Below, piece after piece: positions 46,810 to 58,742 of a DNA stretch of 64,000 nt. The notes beneath the pieces were generated by a model. That model had not been told where the DNA came from. It saw only the letters and a list, made by a program, of their open reading frames with translations, and made no database searches. A program made the translations under genes and the position numbers. Positions within the stretch are counted from its first letter, which is position 1, and each line of letters opens with the position of its first letter. Origin of the DNA: Saururus chinensis. Taxonomy: Eukaryota > Streptophyta > Magnoliopsida > Piperales > Saururaceae. The stretch spans positions 13,298,995 to 13,362,994 of the forward strand of contig CP141142.1 of the NCBI GenBank assembly GCA_035235625.1, read 5' to 3'.

Positions 46810-48060
46810 TATAGTATTAGCGATGTATTTATTAGCGACACAAACACAAGAGTCGCTAAAAATACCTATTTGCGACGCATATAGAAACATCGCAATAAAA
46901 TTAACTATTAGCGATGCATAAATGTGTACATCATTAATAGTCAGATATTAGCGGCGCTTTATTCCTATCATTGCTAATAGTTGACCTATTTGCGATGCTT
47001 TATATAAATGTCGCTAAAAGATAAATATTTTAAATAAAAAAGGAAAAAAATTATAACTATTAGTGATGCTTATTATTGTCACTAATAGTTATTAATTTTA
47101 ATAAAAATAATTAATTTTAAAATTTTTTATTTTTAAAATAAAATAATAGAATAAAAATAAATACTAATAGCGACGTATATATACATCGCTATTAATATAG
47201 GTATTATCAATGTATATATTTGTATGTCGCTAATACTTGTAATATTAGTGACGTATATTTATATACGTCACTAATATAATTCCTTTTTAATTCTTTTTAT
47301 ATTTTTTAAAATTAAATTTAAGGAATAAGAAAACTTAAAAATTTGAAATTAGACAAGAGAGAGAGGAGAGGAGAGAGGGAGAGGAGAGGGAGAGAGGGAG
47401 AGGAGAGAGAGGAGAGGGAGAGAGAGAGGAGAGGGAGAGAGAGGAGAGGAGAGGAGAGAGGAGAGAGAGAGAGAGAGAGAGAGAGGGCAAGAGAGGGAGA
47501 GGGAGAGAGAAGAGGGAGAGAGAGAGGAGAGGGAGAGAGAGGAGAGAGAGAGGAGAGAGGAGAGAGAGAGAAGAGAGAGAGAGGGCAAGAGAGGGAGAGG
47601 TGAGAGAGGAGAGGGAGAGAGAGAGGAGAGGGAGAGAGAGAGAGGAGAGGAGAGGGAGAGAGAGAGAGAGAGGAGAGAAGAGGGAGGAGAGAGATGAGAG
47701 GAGAGAGAGAGGAGAGGGAGGAGAGAGATAGAGAGAGGAGAGAAAGGGAAAGAGAGGAGAGGGAGAGAGGAGAGGGAAAAGAGAGAAGAGAGGGAGAGTA
47801 ATTTTTTTGAATTTTTTTTATTTTTAAAAAAAATAAAAATAAATATTAATAGCAACATATATATATATATACGTCGTTATTAGTACATATATTAGTGACA
47901 TATATAATTATACGTCGCTAATACGTGTAATATTAGTCATGTATATGAGTATACATCGCTAGTATGTGTAATATTAGCCACAAATATGAGTATACCTCGC
48001 TAATATAATTTCTTTTAAATCTTTTTTTTTAAAAAAAATTAATTTTAAGGAATAAAAAAT
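46810..48060. repeat. Left subterminal TTAGCGACG arrays of the CACTA
   Basis: Inverted pairs TATTAGCGACG...CGTCGCTAATA recur through 46815-47280 and 47840-48005, separated by a GA tract. Many have decayed (ATCGCTAATA, GTCACTAATA). These correspond to binding sites for the CACTA DNA-binding protein in related elements. Confidence 0.88.
47343..47800 (+). repeat. GA-rich tract
   Basis: About 450 bp almost only of G and A, ordered as GAGAGAGGAGAGG words. All long frames here are compositional (Arg/Glu or Ser/Leu/Pro) and not genes. Confidence 0.96.
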
Positions 48061-48069
48061 CGTAAAAAA

Positions 48070-48296
48070 TTGAAATTAGAGGGGAGAGAGAGGAGAGGGA
48101 GAGAGAAGGGAGGAGAGAGGGGAGGGAAGAGAGAAGGGAGAGAGAGAGAGGAGAGAGAGAAGGGAGGAGAGAGAGGAGAGTAAGAGAGAGAAAGGAGAGT
48201 GAAAGAGAAGAGGGAGGAAAGAGAGGAGAGGGAGAGAGAGAATGGAGAGGGAGATAGAAGAGGGAGGAGAGAGAGGAGAGGGAGAGAGAGGATAGT

Positions 48297-48328
<32 letters not shown>

Positions 48329-48439
48329 GGAGAGGTAGAGAGAGAAGAGGGAGGAGTGATAGGAGAGGAGAGAGATAGGAGAGGGAGAGAAGAGGGAGGA
48401 GTGAGATAGAGAGAGGAGAGAGAGGGAAAGAGAGGAGAG
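48070..48439 (+). repeat. GA-rich tract (left part, split by the LTR element)
   Basis: GA tract of the second repeat unit. It continues at 59080-59124 on the other side of the inserted LTR retroelement, which used GAGAG as target. Confidence 0.93.
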
Positions 48440-48795
48440 TGTTGTGAATGGTTGTCCACATCGGCGTGGTAGCCGGCATTGGGAAAGGGATCGGCGCAGG
48501 GAGGCCAGGAATGGGGAGAGTGGACAGTATGGCCATCGGACAAAAAGGGGAGAGACAGAAGAAAGGGGAGAAGACAAGACTGAATAATTCGCTCACCCCT
48601 CACCTAGGGCATAGCCCTTGCATTTAAATATCATACTACGTGGGCTCACTAACAGGGCACCTAAGGACGAATAACATAATTAAGATAAAACACTAATACT
48701 TTAATTAACCTAATTACCTAAATGTCCTTATTACATTAAGACCTTAATTACCATAATGCTTGGCCCCTAGTGGTTGCCCTAAAACGTGCACATCA
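48440..48795 (-). repeat. 3' LTR of the SECRET AGENT-carrying element
   Basis: On the - strand it starts TGATGTGCACGTTTTAGGG and ends ...ACCATTCACAACA. It matches 58743-59079 with small indels (for example an extra stretch near TTGGCCCCTAGTGG). Confidence 0.82.
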
Positions 48796-48987
48796 TTCCA
48801 CCCACGCTTCCGCATCACCTCGAGGACAAGGTGATCGTAAACTCTAAGCATTGGTTCCACCATAGCTATGCTGTAGAGAGCCGATTCAGAACTGTACGAA
48901 CGATAGAGCCAACAGAAGACCCAGCCCATGTACAAAGCTGCTGCTAATAGATCCAAGTAGGGTCACTCATGCAAAGCCCACCCCAGA
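48796..48987 (-). other. Retrotransposon 3' tail with polypurine-like stretch
   Basis: Between captured gene and 3' LTR on the - strand the frame reads MLRVYDHLVLEVMRKRGWN; CACCTTGTCCTCGAGG and GCGGAAGCGTGGGTGGAA resemble the end of a gypsy pol frame plus polypurine tract directly before TGATGTG. This suggests the carrier was once a gypsy element. Only about 60 codons remain. Confidence 0.5.
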
Positions 48988-49005
48988 AGGATGGCCAAGT
49001 TGTGG

Positions 49006-49860
49006 TAAAGCCCATAATCTGACCTCTTGTGCCGGCAAACTGGAGCCATGGCATCATGATTTTTCTGCTTATAATCAGTAACAAAATAACGATGTGGCAA
49101 ATGAACAAGCTTCACTGAGTAGATATGCGAAAGCCTTGTAGGTGAAGCAAAGTCATCTGGGACCACATAAGCAATGTAAGTTGCACCTGTTGAACCCAAA
49201 AATCCCTTGTAATAGACCTGAATGGCCGCCGACTGGATGGTAAAAACTTCATTCCTGGCACCCTTGGAATACCCATTTAAGTTAACCAAAACCTGAATCA
49301 TATCTTCATTAATCAGTCTTGCAATCATGTCCGAAAACATGGATGACACATCTATAAAGTGCTCAGCTTCAGCTGGGATTCGCTGTCTCCATTCACTTCC
49401 ATCATTTCGGCTTAATGCATTACAGAAGACCTCTATGATTTCTCGGTTGTGCATGCCAAACACAGAGCCCATAAGATGGAAAAAGGGGAAATTACCAAAG
49501 TCACTGCTCACATATCTAATCCTCAGTCGCTCACTTCCAGCGTCACATTTTTCTGGTAATGGAGGTGGATGTGTACAAGGAGAAAGGCCATAACGCGACG
49601 CCATCAAAGAACATTGAGCAGCATATTTGCGATTGATTTCCAGTGCAAGCATGGACCAATTGGATAAGCTATGTAAGGAATTGGTTGAACACTTGGAAGA
49701 AGAGACATCTGGATCTGACTACGCAAAATTCCTGCAACTTCTGGAAACTTTCTTTCTCTATCTTCTCAGGTGCAGACAAACTGAAGAGTATGCATAAGGA
49801 TGCACATTGCCACCGGGAAGTTAGGCCTTAAAAGGAATGCTGGAGTGTAGCTCTTTATGG
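49006..49860 (-). pseudogene. SEC: SECRET AGENT-like O-GlcNAc transferase fragment, catalytic part
   Basis: Plant SECRET AGENT adds O-GlcNAc to nuclear and cytosolic proteins. The - strand reads IKSYTPAFLLRPNFPVAM, a stop, a region ending SVQPIPYIAYPI, a one-base shift, then MLALEINRKYAAQC, SERLRIRYVSSDFGNF, LMGSVFGMHN, NLNGYSKGARNEVF and KLVHLPHRYFVTDYKQKNHD, ending at KRSDYGL near 49009. This is the linker and start of the catalytic domain. The fragment joins 58363-58738 when the MULE is removed. Substitutions at normally fixed positions, the stop, the shift and the lost C-terminal half make it dead. It reads through without intron-like gaps, suggesting an RNA-derived copy. Confidence 0.9.
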
Positions 49861-49997
49861 CAAAATTTTTTTAGAAATAGACTCAACAAATGTCGGAATT
49901 ACAAAAATAGGTCAGGTACTTCGATTTTGCATAATTAGACTTATGCATGTTCTACTTTCCCACACGCACACTTGAATTGCTGATAATACCCTTAGGC
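49861..49997 (+). repeat. MULE left terminal inverted repeat
   Basis: Complement of 58225-58362; from AGAAATAGACTCAACAAATG to AATACCCTTAGG. The first 15 bases are A/T-rich and the exact end is uncertain by one or two bases. Confidence 0.88.
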
Positions 49998-50009
49998 TAT
50001 ATATGAAAT

Positions 50010-50235
50010 GTGAAAAGCCCTCATGGGAGACAAAAAGACCTGACGGAGGGAGCCGCGTCTGCCTCTCCTCCTCCCCCGTATCCTCCTGCATTTTCTCCTA
50101 GATACGAGAGTTGCTGTCCTCCTCCCCCGTCTCAACCATTAGCTGCGAAAAGACCTGAGGGAGCCACTGTCTGCCTCTCCTCCTCCCCCATCTCCTCCCG
50201 CATTTTCTCCTAAATATGGGAGTCGCCGTCTGCTC
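50010..50235. repeat. Tandem duplication of a CT-rich coding-like block in the MULE
   Basis: A unit of about 115-120 bp containing AAAAGACCTGA, CTGCCTCTCCTCCTCCCCC and GCATTTTCTCCTA occurs twice. It may be a captured 5' UTR or exon; the open frame (50010-50213) has no recognised domain. Confidence 0.7.
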
Positions 50236-50784
50236 CTTATCGTTTCGACATCCGAAACTGTCTAGTTGAAGAAGGTCCCTCGTTCACTTAGATTGTGCAT
50301 TGGCACGATCGAACCCAATTCGTCTATAGTCGCAGGGTGATCGAAAATGGCTACAAAGTGAAGACGCATGGCGGGTTTGAGGTGTGTAGATGTTGAAATA
50401 TTGCTTTGTAGAGTTCATTAAAAGCAGGGCGATTTGTGCTTGGTTTGATTTTCACTAACATAGGGGTGCAGATCTGGGGTCTTGTGACTTGGCTGAGTAA
50501 TGTTTGGTTGTGCTGAAAAATAGATAATTTGTGAAATGTCTAGTTATATGGTTTGTACTAAAAAATATATGAGAGAAAAGGGATTCAATATTTATTTTCT
50601 TTGTGTCTGGTTGTTTGCTACGATTTCCCATGAAATGGGCGGTTTGATTGTATCAATTCTGTTTGTAATGTATGGTTGTATTTTGATAGTTTATGATGGA
50701 TTATGTTATTTCGGGGTTGTATAATAAACAAATTAAGGGTAAAAGTAATGGATTATGTATTTTGCTTGTATGTTTAGATTAACT

Positions 50785-52010
50785 AATGATTTGATATGAT
50801 ATCTAGTGAGGAGGAGACAATTGGACCTAGTTTACATGGGTAGCACATAGTTAACTGATACATCCTAACTATTGTCTGGTACATGGTAGGAGGCTATTTT
50901 TTATTGAAGTACATTGCGTGGTCATTATATTTAAACAAAATAGGTTGAAAAGGTTGGTTTTCATGATGTGATCAAATATCTAGCAAGGAGGGGACCATAT
51001 GACCCATTTTTTATGGGCAAATCAAAGTTAACTGATACAGCTTAGCTGTTATTGGTATATGGTAGGATGGTTAACTTTGGCTTAGCTTATTTTGAGGTAA
51101 TTAGATTCGAGGAAGATAGGTGTAGAAGGTAGGTTTAAATGGTGTGATATGTTATCTAGCGAGGAGGAGACCACATGACCTATAATATATGGTTAAAACA
51201 AAGTTAACTGATCAAACGAACTGTTGACTGGTAGATGGTAGGAGGTTTTTTGTTTTTTGAAGTACATTGTGTGGTAATTAGATTTGCTCAAGATGGGTTT
51301 ACAAGGTAGGTTTTAATGCTGTGATATGATATATAACGAGTAGTATACCATATGACCTAGTAGATAGAAGAAAATAAAGTTAACTGATATATCCTAACTA
51401 TTGACTGGTTGATGGTAAGAGGCTTGTATTTTTTGAAGTACATTGTGAATTTATTAGATTTGTAATAGTTATGTTTACATATGGGTGGATAAATAAGAGT
51501 GTTATTAAGTAAATATGTCAACTTGATCTTCTGTATTTGGTGCTTAGTTAGTATGCTTGTAATACATTTTAATAGATGAAAAGTAAGTAAATGAATAATA
51601 TATTTTGTTATTAGGGTAAGTAAGAAGAACATATGTAATTTGTTTTACTCATGACTATGATGTGATCTGATATCTAGCGAGGAGGAGACCATATAACCTA
51701 GTTTATATGGTTAAAACAAAGTTAACTGATGCATCCTAACTGTTGACTAGTAGATGGTAGGAGGTTTTTTATTTTTTAAAGTACATTGTGTGGTCATTAG
51801 ATTTGCTCAAGATGGGTTTACAAGGTAGGTTTTAATGCAGTGATATGATATATAACGAGTGATATACTATATAACCTAGTAGATGGAATAAAACAAAGTT
51901 AATTAATGCATCCTAACTATTGACTGCTAGATGGTAGGAGGCTTATATTTTGCGAAGTACATTGGGTGGTCATTAGATTTGCGCAATTTGTGTTATGCTA
52001 TCATGAGTAT
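50785..52010 (+). repeat. Left subterminal array of about 175-180 bp repeats
   Basis: The core (A)AAGTTAACTGAT followed by CTAACT.TTGACTGGTAGATGG and GAAGTACATTGTG recurs near 50850, 51030, 51207, 51380, 51725 and 51905, with one unit position near 51550 interrupted. Two more units stand at about 52675 and 52850. The same core, inverted, makes up the right array. Confidence 0.85.
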
Positions 52011-52266
52011 GGTGTGATTTGACTGGTAGTTAATTGATTTTGACTAAATCTATCCCTTCACTTCACCATAGTACACTTATATGTCCACCTTCCCAAGGCA
52101 TGCAAGGGGCAGCAGAGGAGAAGCCAGAGCAGAAACCAAGTAGGTGGAGGCCAACATCGAGGTGCCAGACAGTTTCATAGTGTATAGAGTGATTATGCTA
52201 GATCAAAAGATGGGATGTATTTGGAGAGCAAACATTCTGCACAGAACATAGTTTCTTCATTAGGTG

Positions 52267-52428
52267 TTGGTGGTTACAGGTGGAAGTATAAAACAATAAT
52301 TATTATTGACTCAGATGATGAAGATGTTAAATTTACCATATCTATGCTTCCCACCTCAAATTTAACATCTTCGTTGTCTGAGTCGATAGTAATTATTGTT
52401 TTATAATTCCTCTTGCCATCACCAACCT
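52267..52428. repeat. Hairpin 1 (MULE copy)
   Basis: Second copy of the hairpin at 35129-35308. The 5' arm reads KYKTIIIIDSDDEDVK in one frame. Arms of about 70 bp pair with few mismatches. Confidence 0.8.
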
Positions 52429-53109
52429 CCTAATGATTAAACTTTGTAATGTGCATGACTGATTGCTCTCCAAATCAACTACATTATCTGATCCAAAATA
52501 ATCACTCAATATCATCAACAAAAGAAAAGGTATGAACATATTGCCATATACTGCCAACATCGAATCATACGCCTCACATGATAGAGTTAATGATATTTTG
52601 TAAGAATATATGTAATTAGTTTTATTCAGGATGATGCGACCATATGACCTAGAATATATATATGGTTAAAACAAAGTTAACTGAAACAGGCTACCTACTA
52701 ACTGGTAGATGTTAGTAGGTTATTATTTTTTGAAGTACATTGTGTGTTCATTAGTTTTGAGCAAGATAAGCTTACATGGTAGGTTACAATGATGTGATAT
52801 GATGTTAGTGAGGACGAGACCAATAAACCTAGAGTATATAGTTAAAAGAAAGTTAACTAATATTGACTCACTGATGATTGGTAGATGGTAGCTAGTTGAT
52901 ATATTTCGAATCAAATTTTGGCTCATTAATTTTATTATTGATTTGAAGGGGCAGTGGAGGAAAAGCTAGAGCTGAATGATCAGGTTGTTGGAGTTGGCCG
53001 TCGATGTGCCGGCAAACTTCATAGTGGATGGAGTGATTATGCTAGATAAAAAGATGGGATGGACTTGGAGAGCAATAATTCTACACATAACAAAGTTTCT
53101 TTGTTAGGC

Positions 53110-53322
53110 AGTGGTGGTGGCATGCAGAAGAAGAAAACTATAATTATCATAGACTCAAAGTCTGAAAATGTTAAATCTAATGTGAGAAATGATATGTTAT
53201 ACAATCATGACATAACTCAGTGATAGTATAACATATCGGTTCTCACCTTAGACTTAGCATCTTCAGACTCTGAGTTTATGATAATTATAGGTGTGTACAT
53301 TTTCTTGCCACCACCACCTCCT
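53110..53322. repeat. Hairpin 2 (MULE copy)
   Basis: Second copy of 35985-36202. The arms start GGTGGTGGCATGCAGAAG and end TTGCCACCACCACC; pairing over about 90 bp with scattered mismatches and a loop of about 30 bp. Confidence 0.82.
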
Positions 53323-54108
53323 AATGATTAAACTTTGTAATGTGCATGACTGATTGCTCTCCAATTCAGTTACATGTAATCACATGCCACACATCATAGA
53401 CTTAATTATATTTTGTATCTTCAGCATCACTTGGTCACAGTGGATAGTGTATACCCAAATATATTTAATGGTTAGAAAATGCCTTTGTATACAGTTTGGT
53501 TGATATTGTACAAACGAATGTTTCACAGGGTTATAACTGCCTTAATTTATTGATTATGGTGAGTGGATTGGTGGAAATAGAAATAGTGTTTATTGCATTC
53601 ATATACAATTTAGTTGTTCATATAATCTTGATGATAAATATTATTTAGAAAATATAAAATAAAAAGCTACATCTTCCCATAGACGTCATAAAAAACACAG
53701 ATAGAGTTAAATAAATTCAATATCGATGGTCAGAAATGTTATTTTCATAGGCTGGGGCACTTAAGAAAGTGTCATGTTAATATGAGCCCTAGCTCACACA
53801 CACACACGTGTCAGCCCCGGCTCTATGGGCAATCAAATATGCATTTGATGGGGTATAATACTTATAAAAATGGGATGCATACAGCTCGGGCACACGCATG
53901 TGTGCATAAGCCATGGCTCATATAAACTATACTCAAAAGGAAAAAGTTTATAGGAGCTCGGGCACACTCACGTCTATGTGAGCCCGAACTCCACGGCTAA
54001 TCAGATGTACATCCGATGCCCCATATTACTCATGAAAAGGGGACTGATATAGCCCGGGCACACACATGTGTGCATTAGCCAGGGTTCATATAAATGGTAC
54101 TCAAAAGG

Positions 54109-54308
54109 AAAAAGTTTATAGGAGCTCGGGCACATGCGCATCTACGTGAGCCTGGGATCCACAGCCAATCTGATGTACATCCAATGGCCCATAATACATA
54201 GGGCCATTTAAACCCTTTACTATTTTGGGCCATCAGATCTAAATCTGATTACCCATAAAGCCGGGCTCACAGAGATGCGCATGTGCCCGGGCTCCTATAA
54301 ACTTTTTC
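54109..54308. repeat. MITE-like 200 bp foldback
   Basis: AAAGTTTATAGGAGCTCGGG at the left is mirrored by CCCGGGCTCCTATAAACTTT at the right; the arms (about 90 bp) also share GGGCACATGCGCATCT. A shorter, related foldback stands at 36875-37049, and single arms at 53760-54060. No clear TSD was fixed. Confidence 0.75.
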
Positions 54309-54999
54309 CTTTATAATATATGCATTTCGCCACATATTTTCATGGTGTATCAAGAGAATCAAGAAACATCGCCACGTTTGAGATATCCACATGCGCGTTG
54401 CATATAGTAGAAATGGGCCATACCTCGTCATAAATGTGAAAACCATGAAAAACCCCTACATAGTTTCTTAACATCTGAAGGTTTCTTCCCGGGCTAACTG
54501 CTGAGGTATTCTCTTACGGCTCCATATTCTCGTCTCCCTACTGGCAAATCATGGGACTTAGGTTGGTGGAAGGTGGATATCGAAGAGCAGCCTCCCCATA
54601 TGTAACCTAACTCATGGAGGAAGACACGGATAGTTGCGTTTCTACCTAAAGGTGTCCCTACCGGAAAAGTGGCAATGTTGGATGTGGAGAATATGTTAAT
54701 GTTTTTACTTGTGGAGGAACTACTTCTTACCTGATATGCTCTAAAGATGAAACAAGAAAGGCAACTAATTTTTCGGTGTGGAGAAGGTGGGCGAGCGAAA
54801 GCTTTAACTGATCCTGCTCAACTGATAACTGGTAGTGGTTGACATAGGTAACTTGTGGGTACACAAAATCTTGTCTTTTGGAGGTACTTATATGGGTGGG
54901 TGTGCCACATGTACAGTTGTAATGCAAGAAGTAATGATTGAGGTTAAGAATCATATTGATGCCTGTAAACACAAAGTTGTTTCAATTTTGCGATGGAAG

Positions 55000-55550
55000 G
55001 TAACTGGCAAGTATTTGCCGAAACATGATCTTTCAAATAGTGTTTCTTGTCGTCTATGCTTATTGAAATGCTCTTTGAGCCTCCGTATGTAAGCATATGT
55101 TGATTTGGGTTGAGGGTCACCCTCATGGGCTCTACCCTTATCACTTTCCACTGGCTTGAAGATCACTTCGGCATTACTTGGTAACTTCACCGTGCAATGT
55201 TTAACAATTCCAAATGGGCATTACTTGGTATCTTCATGTTGAGCATGGGTCATAATTTGGCATGTAACCCACACGCACCACATACATATTGGCAAATATT
55301 TAAGTAAACAACACCTATTTTGCATCACAAAATCAAAATTTATAGTATATCAAATGCATGCACACTAAGCACCAAACACACAATATCAGTTTGGCAATAT
55401 AACTTACATACACTCTCCAAAAAATCCTTATCTACACTTATATAAACCTCACGTGATCAAATTAACTTACCTCACAATGTAATATTAGTACAAAAGTAAT
55501 TATCAATTGTAATGCACTATTAGTTGACTATGTAAGAAAGTTATATGATA
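55000..55550. other. MULE interior, unassigned
   Basis: No repeat or protein motif recognised; two - strand frames (54944-55144, 54951-55190) overlap and have no named resemblance. Confidence 0.4.
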
Positions 55551-55554
55551 AAAC

Positions 55555-57120
55555 ATCAAGTCTAAAGCCGGCACAATGTACTTTGCAAAGCAATAAAAGA
55601 TGCCTAAAGCCTACCAGTCAACAGTTAGGCACTATCAGTTAACTTTGCTTTAAGCATGTGTACTTGCTTAAATGGTCTACCCTTGATTTTCATCATATCA
55701 CATATCACAGAGAATGGTAAAAAAAGGCCACTAGTGAGCAAACAATTTCTAGATGTAGCCTAACAACTACATTTCAACCCTTCATTAATCTTGTCACTTT
55801 GTTTTGCATTCCGTAAAAGTCATCCATGTAAGCTAAGCCCCAAACACCCATTATACAATCGAAAACATGAAAGACCCACACTCGTATTAATCTATACAAA
55901 TATAGACCTAACTATATCAAGTCTAAAGTGGGCACAATGTACTTTGCACAACAATAAAAGATGCCTATAGCCTACCAGTCAATAGTTAGGCCCTATCAGT
56001 TAACTTTGTTTTAAGCATGTGTACTTGTTTAAATGGTCTACCCTTAATTTTCATCATAAGACATATCACAGAGAATGGTAAAAAAGGCCACTAGTGAGCA
56101 AACAATTTACAGATGTAGCCTAGCAACTACATTTCGACCATTCATTAATTTTGTCACTTTATTTTGCATTCCGTAAAAGTCATCCATGTAAGCTAAGCCC
56201 CAAACACGCATTATACAATCGAGAACATGAAAGCCCACACTCGTATTAATCTACACAAATATTGACCTAACTATATCAAGTCTAAAGCAGCACAATGTAC
56301 TTTGAACAACAATAAATGATGCCTAAAGCCTACTAGTCAACAATTAGGCCCTATCAGTTAACCTTGTTTTAAGCATGCATACTTGTTTAAATAATCCACT
56401 CTTGATTTTCATAATATCACATATCACAGAGAATGGTAAAAAAAGGCTAGTAGTGAGCAAACAATTTACAGATGTAGCCTAGCAACTACATTTCAACCCT
56501 TCATTAATTTTGTCACTTTGTTTTGCATTCCGTAAAAGTCATCCATGTAAGCTAAGCCCCAAACACACATTATACAATCGAGAACATGAAAAACCCACAC
56601 TTGTATTAATCTACACAAATCATGAACATAGTGTCCTTGTCCGCTGCAAGCACCGAAGGATATGGACAAAGTGTCCTGATCTAGCGGATGGACACAGCAA
56701 CCTTCTGTCCACGTCCAAGTCCATCCTTGAACAGCCCTACATCAGGCACATTAGAAAAAATGCAGAATTCCAAAAGATGTGAGCTCAGCTTATGGAATTA
56801 ATAGTGAATGTTGTGTATGTGAAAACAACAAATTTTTGATTTGAGAATTGAATTGTTAATTTGGCCAATTTCCTTTTAGCTCCGACTTGGTTTTGGTCAT
56901 GACAAGAATCAATTGAAAACTCGTTATTAATACTACGTCTACTCTTGTTAGCTTTATTCATATTGTGACCTTATTCTAGTTGAAGGGAAAAAGAAAACTG
57001 AATACATCATCCATCATGCATTCAACTTGCGTCAGTTAGGCCCTATCAGTTAACCTTGTTTTAAGCATGTGTACTTACTTAAATGGTCTATCCTTGATTT
57101 TCATCATATCACATCACATA
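55555..57120 (-). repeat. Right subterminal array of about 357 bp repeats
   Basis: Units start near 55555, 55913 and 56275 (ATCAAGTCTAAAGC...ACAATGTACTTT), with a part of a fourth near 57020-57120. Each contains the inverted core (CTACCAGTCAACAGTTAGGC, CTATCAGTTAACTTTG) shared with the left array, plus a longer spacer with CCGTAAAAGTCATCCATGTA. A divergent half unit lies at about 57330. Confidence 0.87.
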
Positions 57121-57740
57121 TCATAGAGACTTGGCTTAGCAACTCAATTTCTATCCTCAAAGACTTTTGGCCCATGCTTCTATGGTTCTTCAGAGCCGTG
57201 ACCACAAACTAAGCACCAAACACAGAATATACGTTTGACAAGATCAATCTATGTTTGACAAGATCAATCTACCCATGTATATACCAAACTATATAGAGTT
57301 TATTGACCACACAATTTATTTTCAAGACTAATCTATATTGTACTTGTCAACAGTTAGGCCATATCGGCCATATCAGGTAAATTCGTCTATAGCATACAAT
57401 AATGCTTCTATGGTCTCCCCCTTATTATTCATCATATCTCATATAACATAGCACGGGTCCAACTTAACCAATCTGCTATATTTTTCTTCCTTATCCTACC
57501 TACAATATTATTTTCATCAAAGATGTCCTTTTCAAAATTTATCATGAGATCACATGCTTCAAATATTTAAATCAAATTTATCTTACGACATCAAATACAC
57601 TAATCATAGCAGTACATACGGCCAATTTACACACCTATAATGAATTTCATCACACAATCTTAATAAATTTCAAACCAAACCATATAATACAACTAAACAA
57701 GATATTTGCTTCTTCAATTAACCATATAGAGTTGTAAGAT
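57121..57740. other. MULE interior, unassigned AT-rich stretch
   Basis: Contains a 23 bp tandem duplication (TTTGACAAGATCAATCTA, near 57230-57275) and a degenerate array half unit. No coding motif recognised. Confidence 0.5.
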
Positions 57741-57746
57741 CTCACC

Positions 57747-58140
57747 TTGCCCTTTATGTCATCTTCTATTGATCAACAGATGGGGAGATTGGTCAGATGG
57801 CCAAGTGAAGAGGCAGAATGTAGATTAGGACCAAACACCGAAATGCGGGATGCGGCTAGTTGGAAGAGAGGGATGGCGGGAATGGAGATTAGCAAAATGT
57901 CTTCAGAGGGGGGAAAGGTGGCCACAATGTATGTCTCTGGTTGTCAAATGACTGCCGCAGTGAGATCGCCGGAGTGGATAGTGAAGGATGGAACAAAATT
58001 AGAACTTTCTTTGCAATACCGGAGGAGAAAAAAATGTAGGATTGGCTGACCGATAGCGGAGAAGAAGAAGGTGATGGATGGGGTATAAAAGGCTGGACGA
58101 GGGGTTGTCAGAAGGGAATGCAATTCTTGTAACGGTTGTG
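57747..58140 (-). other. Promoter/5' region-like block next to the right MULE TIR
   Basis: On the - strand, just inside the right TIR, TTTTATACCCCATCC near 58085 looks like a TATA box, followed by CT-rich 5' leader-like sequence. It could be the MULE's own transcription start or captured host DNA. The + strand frame 57747-58049 covers it but has no known domain. Confidence 0.3.
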
Positions 58141-58224
58141 AGCGGTCACAAGCACCGGAGGGAAAACCGAAATATGAATTTGGGTTGCAACTGGTGAAGT
58201 AGGGTCAAGTCTAATCATTTTCAT

Positions 58225-58362
58225 TGCCCTAAGGGTATTATCATCAATGCAAGCACGCGTGTGGGAAAGTGGAACATGCGTAAGTCTTAACTGTGCAAAA
58301 TCAAAGTACTTGGCCTATTTTTGTAATTCCGACATTTGTTGAGTTTATTTCTACAAAATTTT
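58225..58362 (-). repeat. MULE right terminal inverted repeat
   Basis: Complement of 49861-49997. Its outer end lies in an A/T run before TCTTCATGA, the target duplication. Confidence 0.88.
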
Positions 58363-58738
58363 TCTTCATGACAGCTCCCACACAACAACTGTCCATATAA
58401 GCCGAAGCCAGATCTGCGTAAGCTTCCACACTAGTGTGCCGGATAGCTACAACTCTGAAATAGTTTTGAATTGCTTCACGGACCCTCCCAATTTCTTTGA
58501 AAGTGTTTCCCCGGTTAACAAGTCCATCAGCTTCCATAGGATCTATACGAAGGACCTCATTATAGCTTGATATGGCATCTGCATAATGTTCCTGTTGTGT
58601 AGAAATAAAAAATAAGTTGCTGAAAGGAATAGATAATCCATTTGTAACAGCCTGTGTAGCCATATAGAAAGTCATAGCAGCACTTATCATTTTTTGTTCC
58701 ATATAAAGGTTGCCCATATTGGTCTCAGCTTGAGGATG
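58363..58738 (-). pseudogene. SEC: SECRET AGENT-like fragment, TPR part
   Basis: The - strand reads HPQAETNMGNLYMEQKMISA, then FSNLFFISTQQEHYADAISS, YNEVLRIDPMEADGLVNRGN, TFKEIGRVREAIQNY and VEAYADLASAYMDSC. These are the last tetratricopeptide repeats of SECRET AGENT, about 125 codons, before the linker continued at 49860. SPINDLY is less likely because the TPR wording and the catalytic part both match SECRET AGENT. The fragment begins exactly where the right LTR ends. Its downstream end is cut by the MULE with target duplication TCTTCATGA. Confidence 0.9.
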
Positions 58739-58742
58739 ACTA

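Larger units (their letters stand above)
49861..58362. mobile_element. 8.5 kb Mutator-like element (MULE) inside the SEC fragment
   Basis: Terminal inverted repeats of about 135 bp: 49861-49997 and 58225-58362 share ACTCAACAAATGTCGGAATT and CTTTCCCACACG, roughly 88% alike by eye. Target sites are TCTTTATGG (49852-49860) and TCTTCATGA (58363-58371), 9 bp with two differences, as expected for an old MULE insertion. Removing it rejoins the SECRET AGENT frame. The interior holds inverted arrays of a common core, two hairpins and CT-rich pieces that may be captured. No mudrA-like frame was recognised, so it appears non-autonomous. Confidence 0.88.

Noticed and set aside
47343..48603. Long open frames in GA/CT tracts (also 21556-21978, 26929-27185)
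   Set aside because: They consist of two-letter DNA and give only Arg/Glu/Gly or Ser/Leu/Pro runs in several frames at once.
49327..49831. + strand frames over the SECRET AGENT fragment
   Set aside because: They are antisense to the recognisable - strand coding remnant and have no similarity of their own.
50785..57120. The 175-357 bp arrays as a CRISPR or centromeric satellite
   Set aside because: Repeats are long, diverged and adjoin without unique spacers, and they lie inside one transposon; this fits subterminal arrays, not CRISPR or satellite DNA.
58301..58717. TPR fragment as SPINDLY
   Set aside because: The TPR wording and the linked catalytic part (LMGSVFGMHN, NLNGYSKGARNE) match SECRET AGENT better than SPINDLY.
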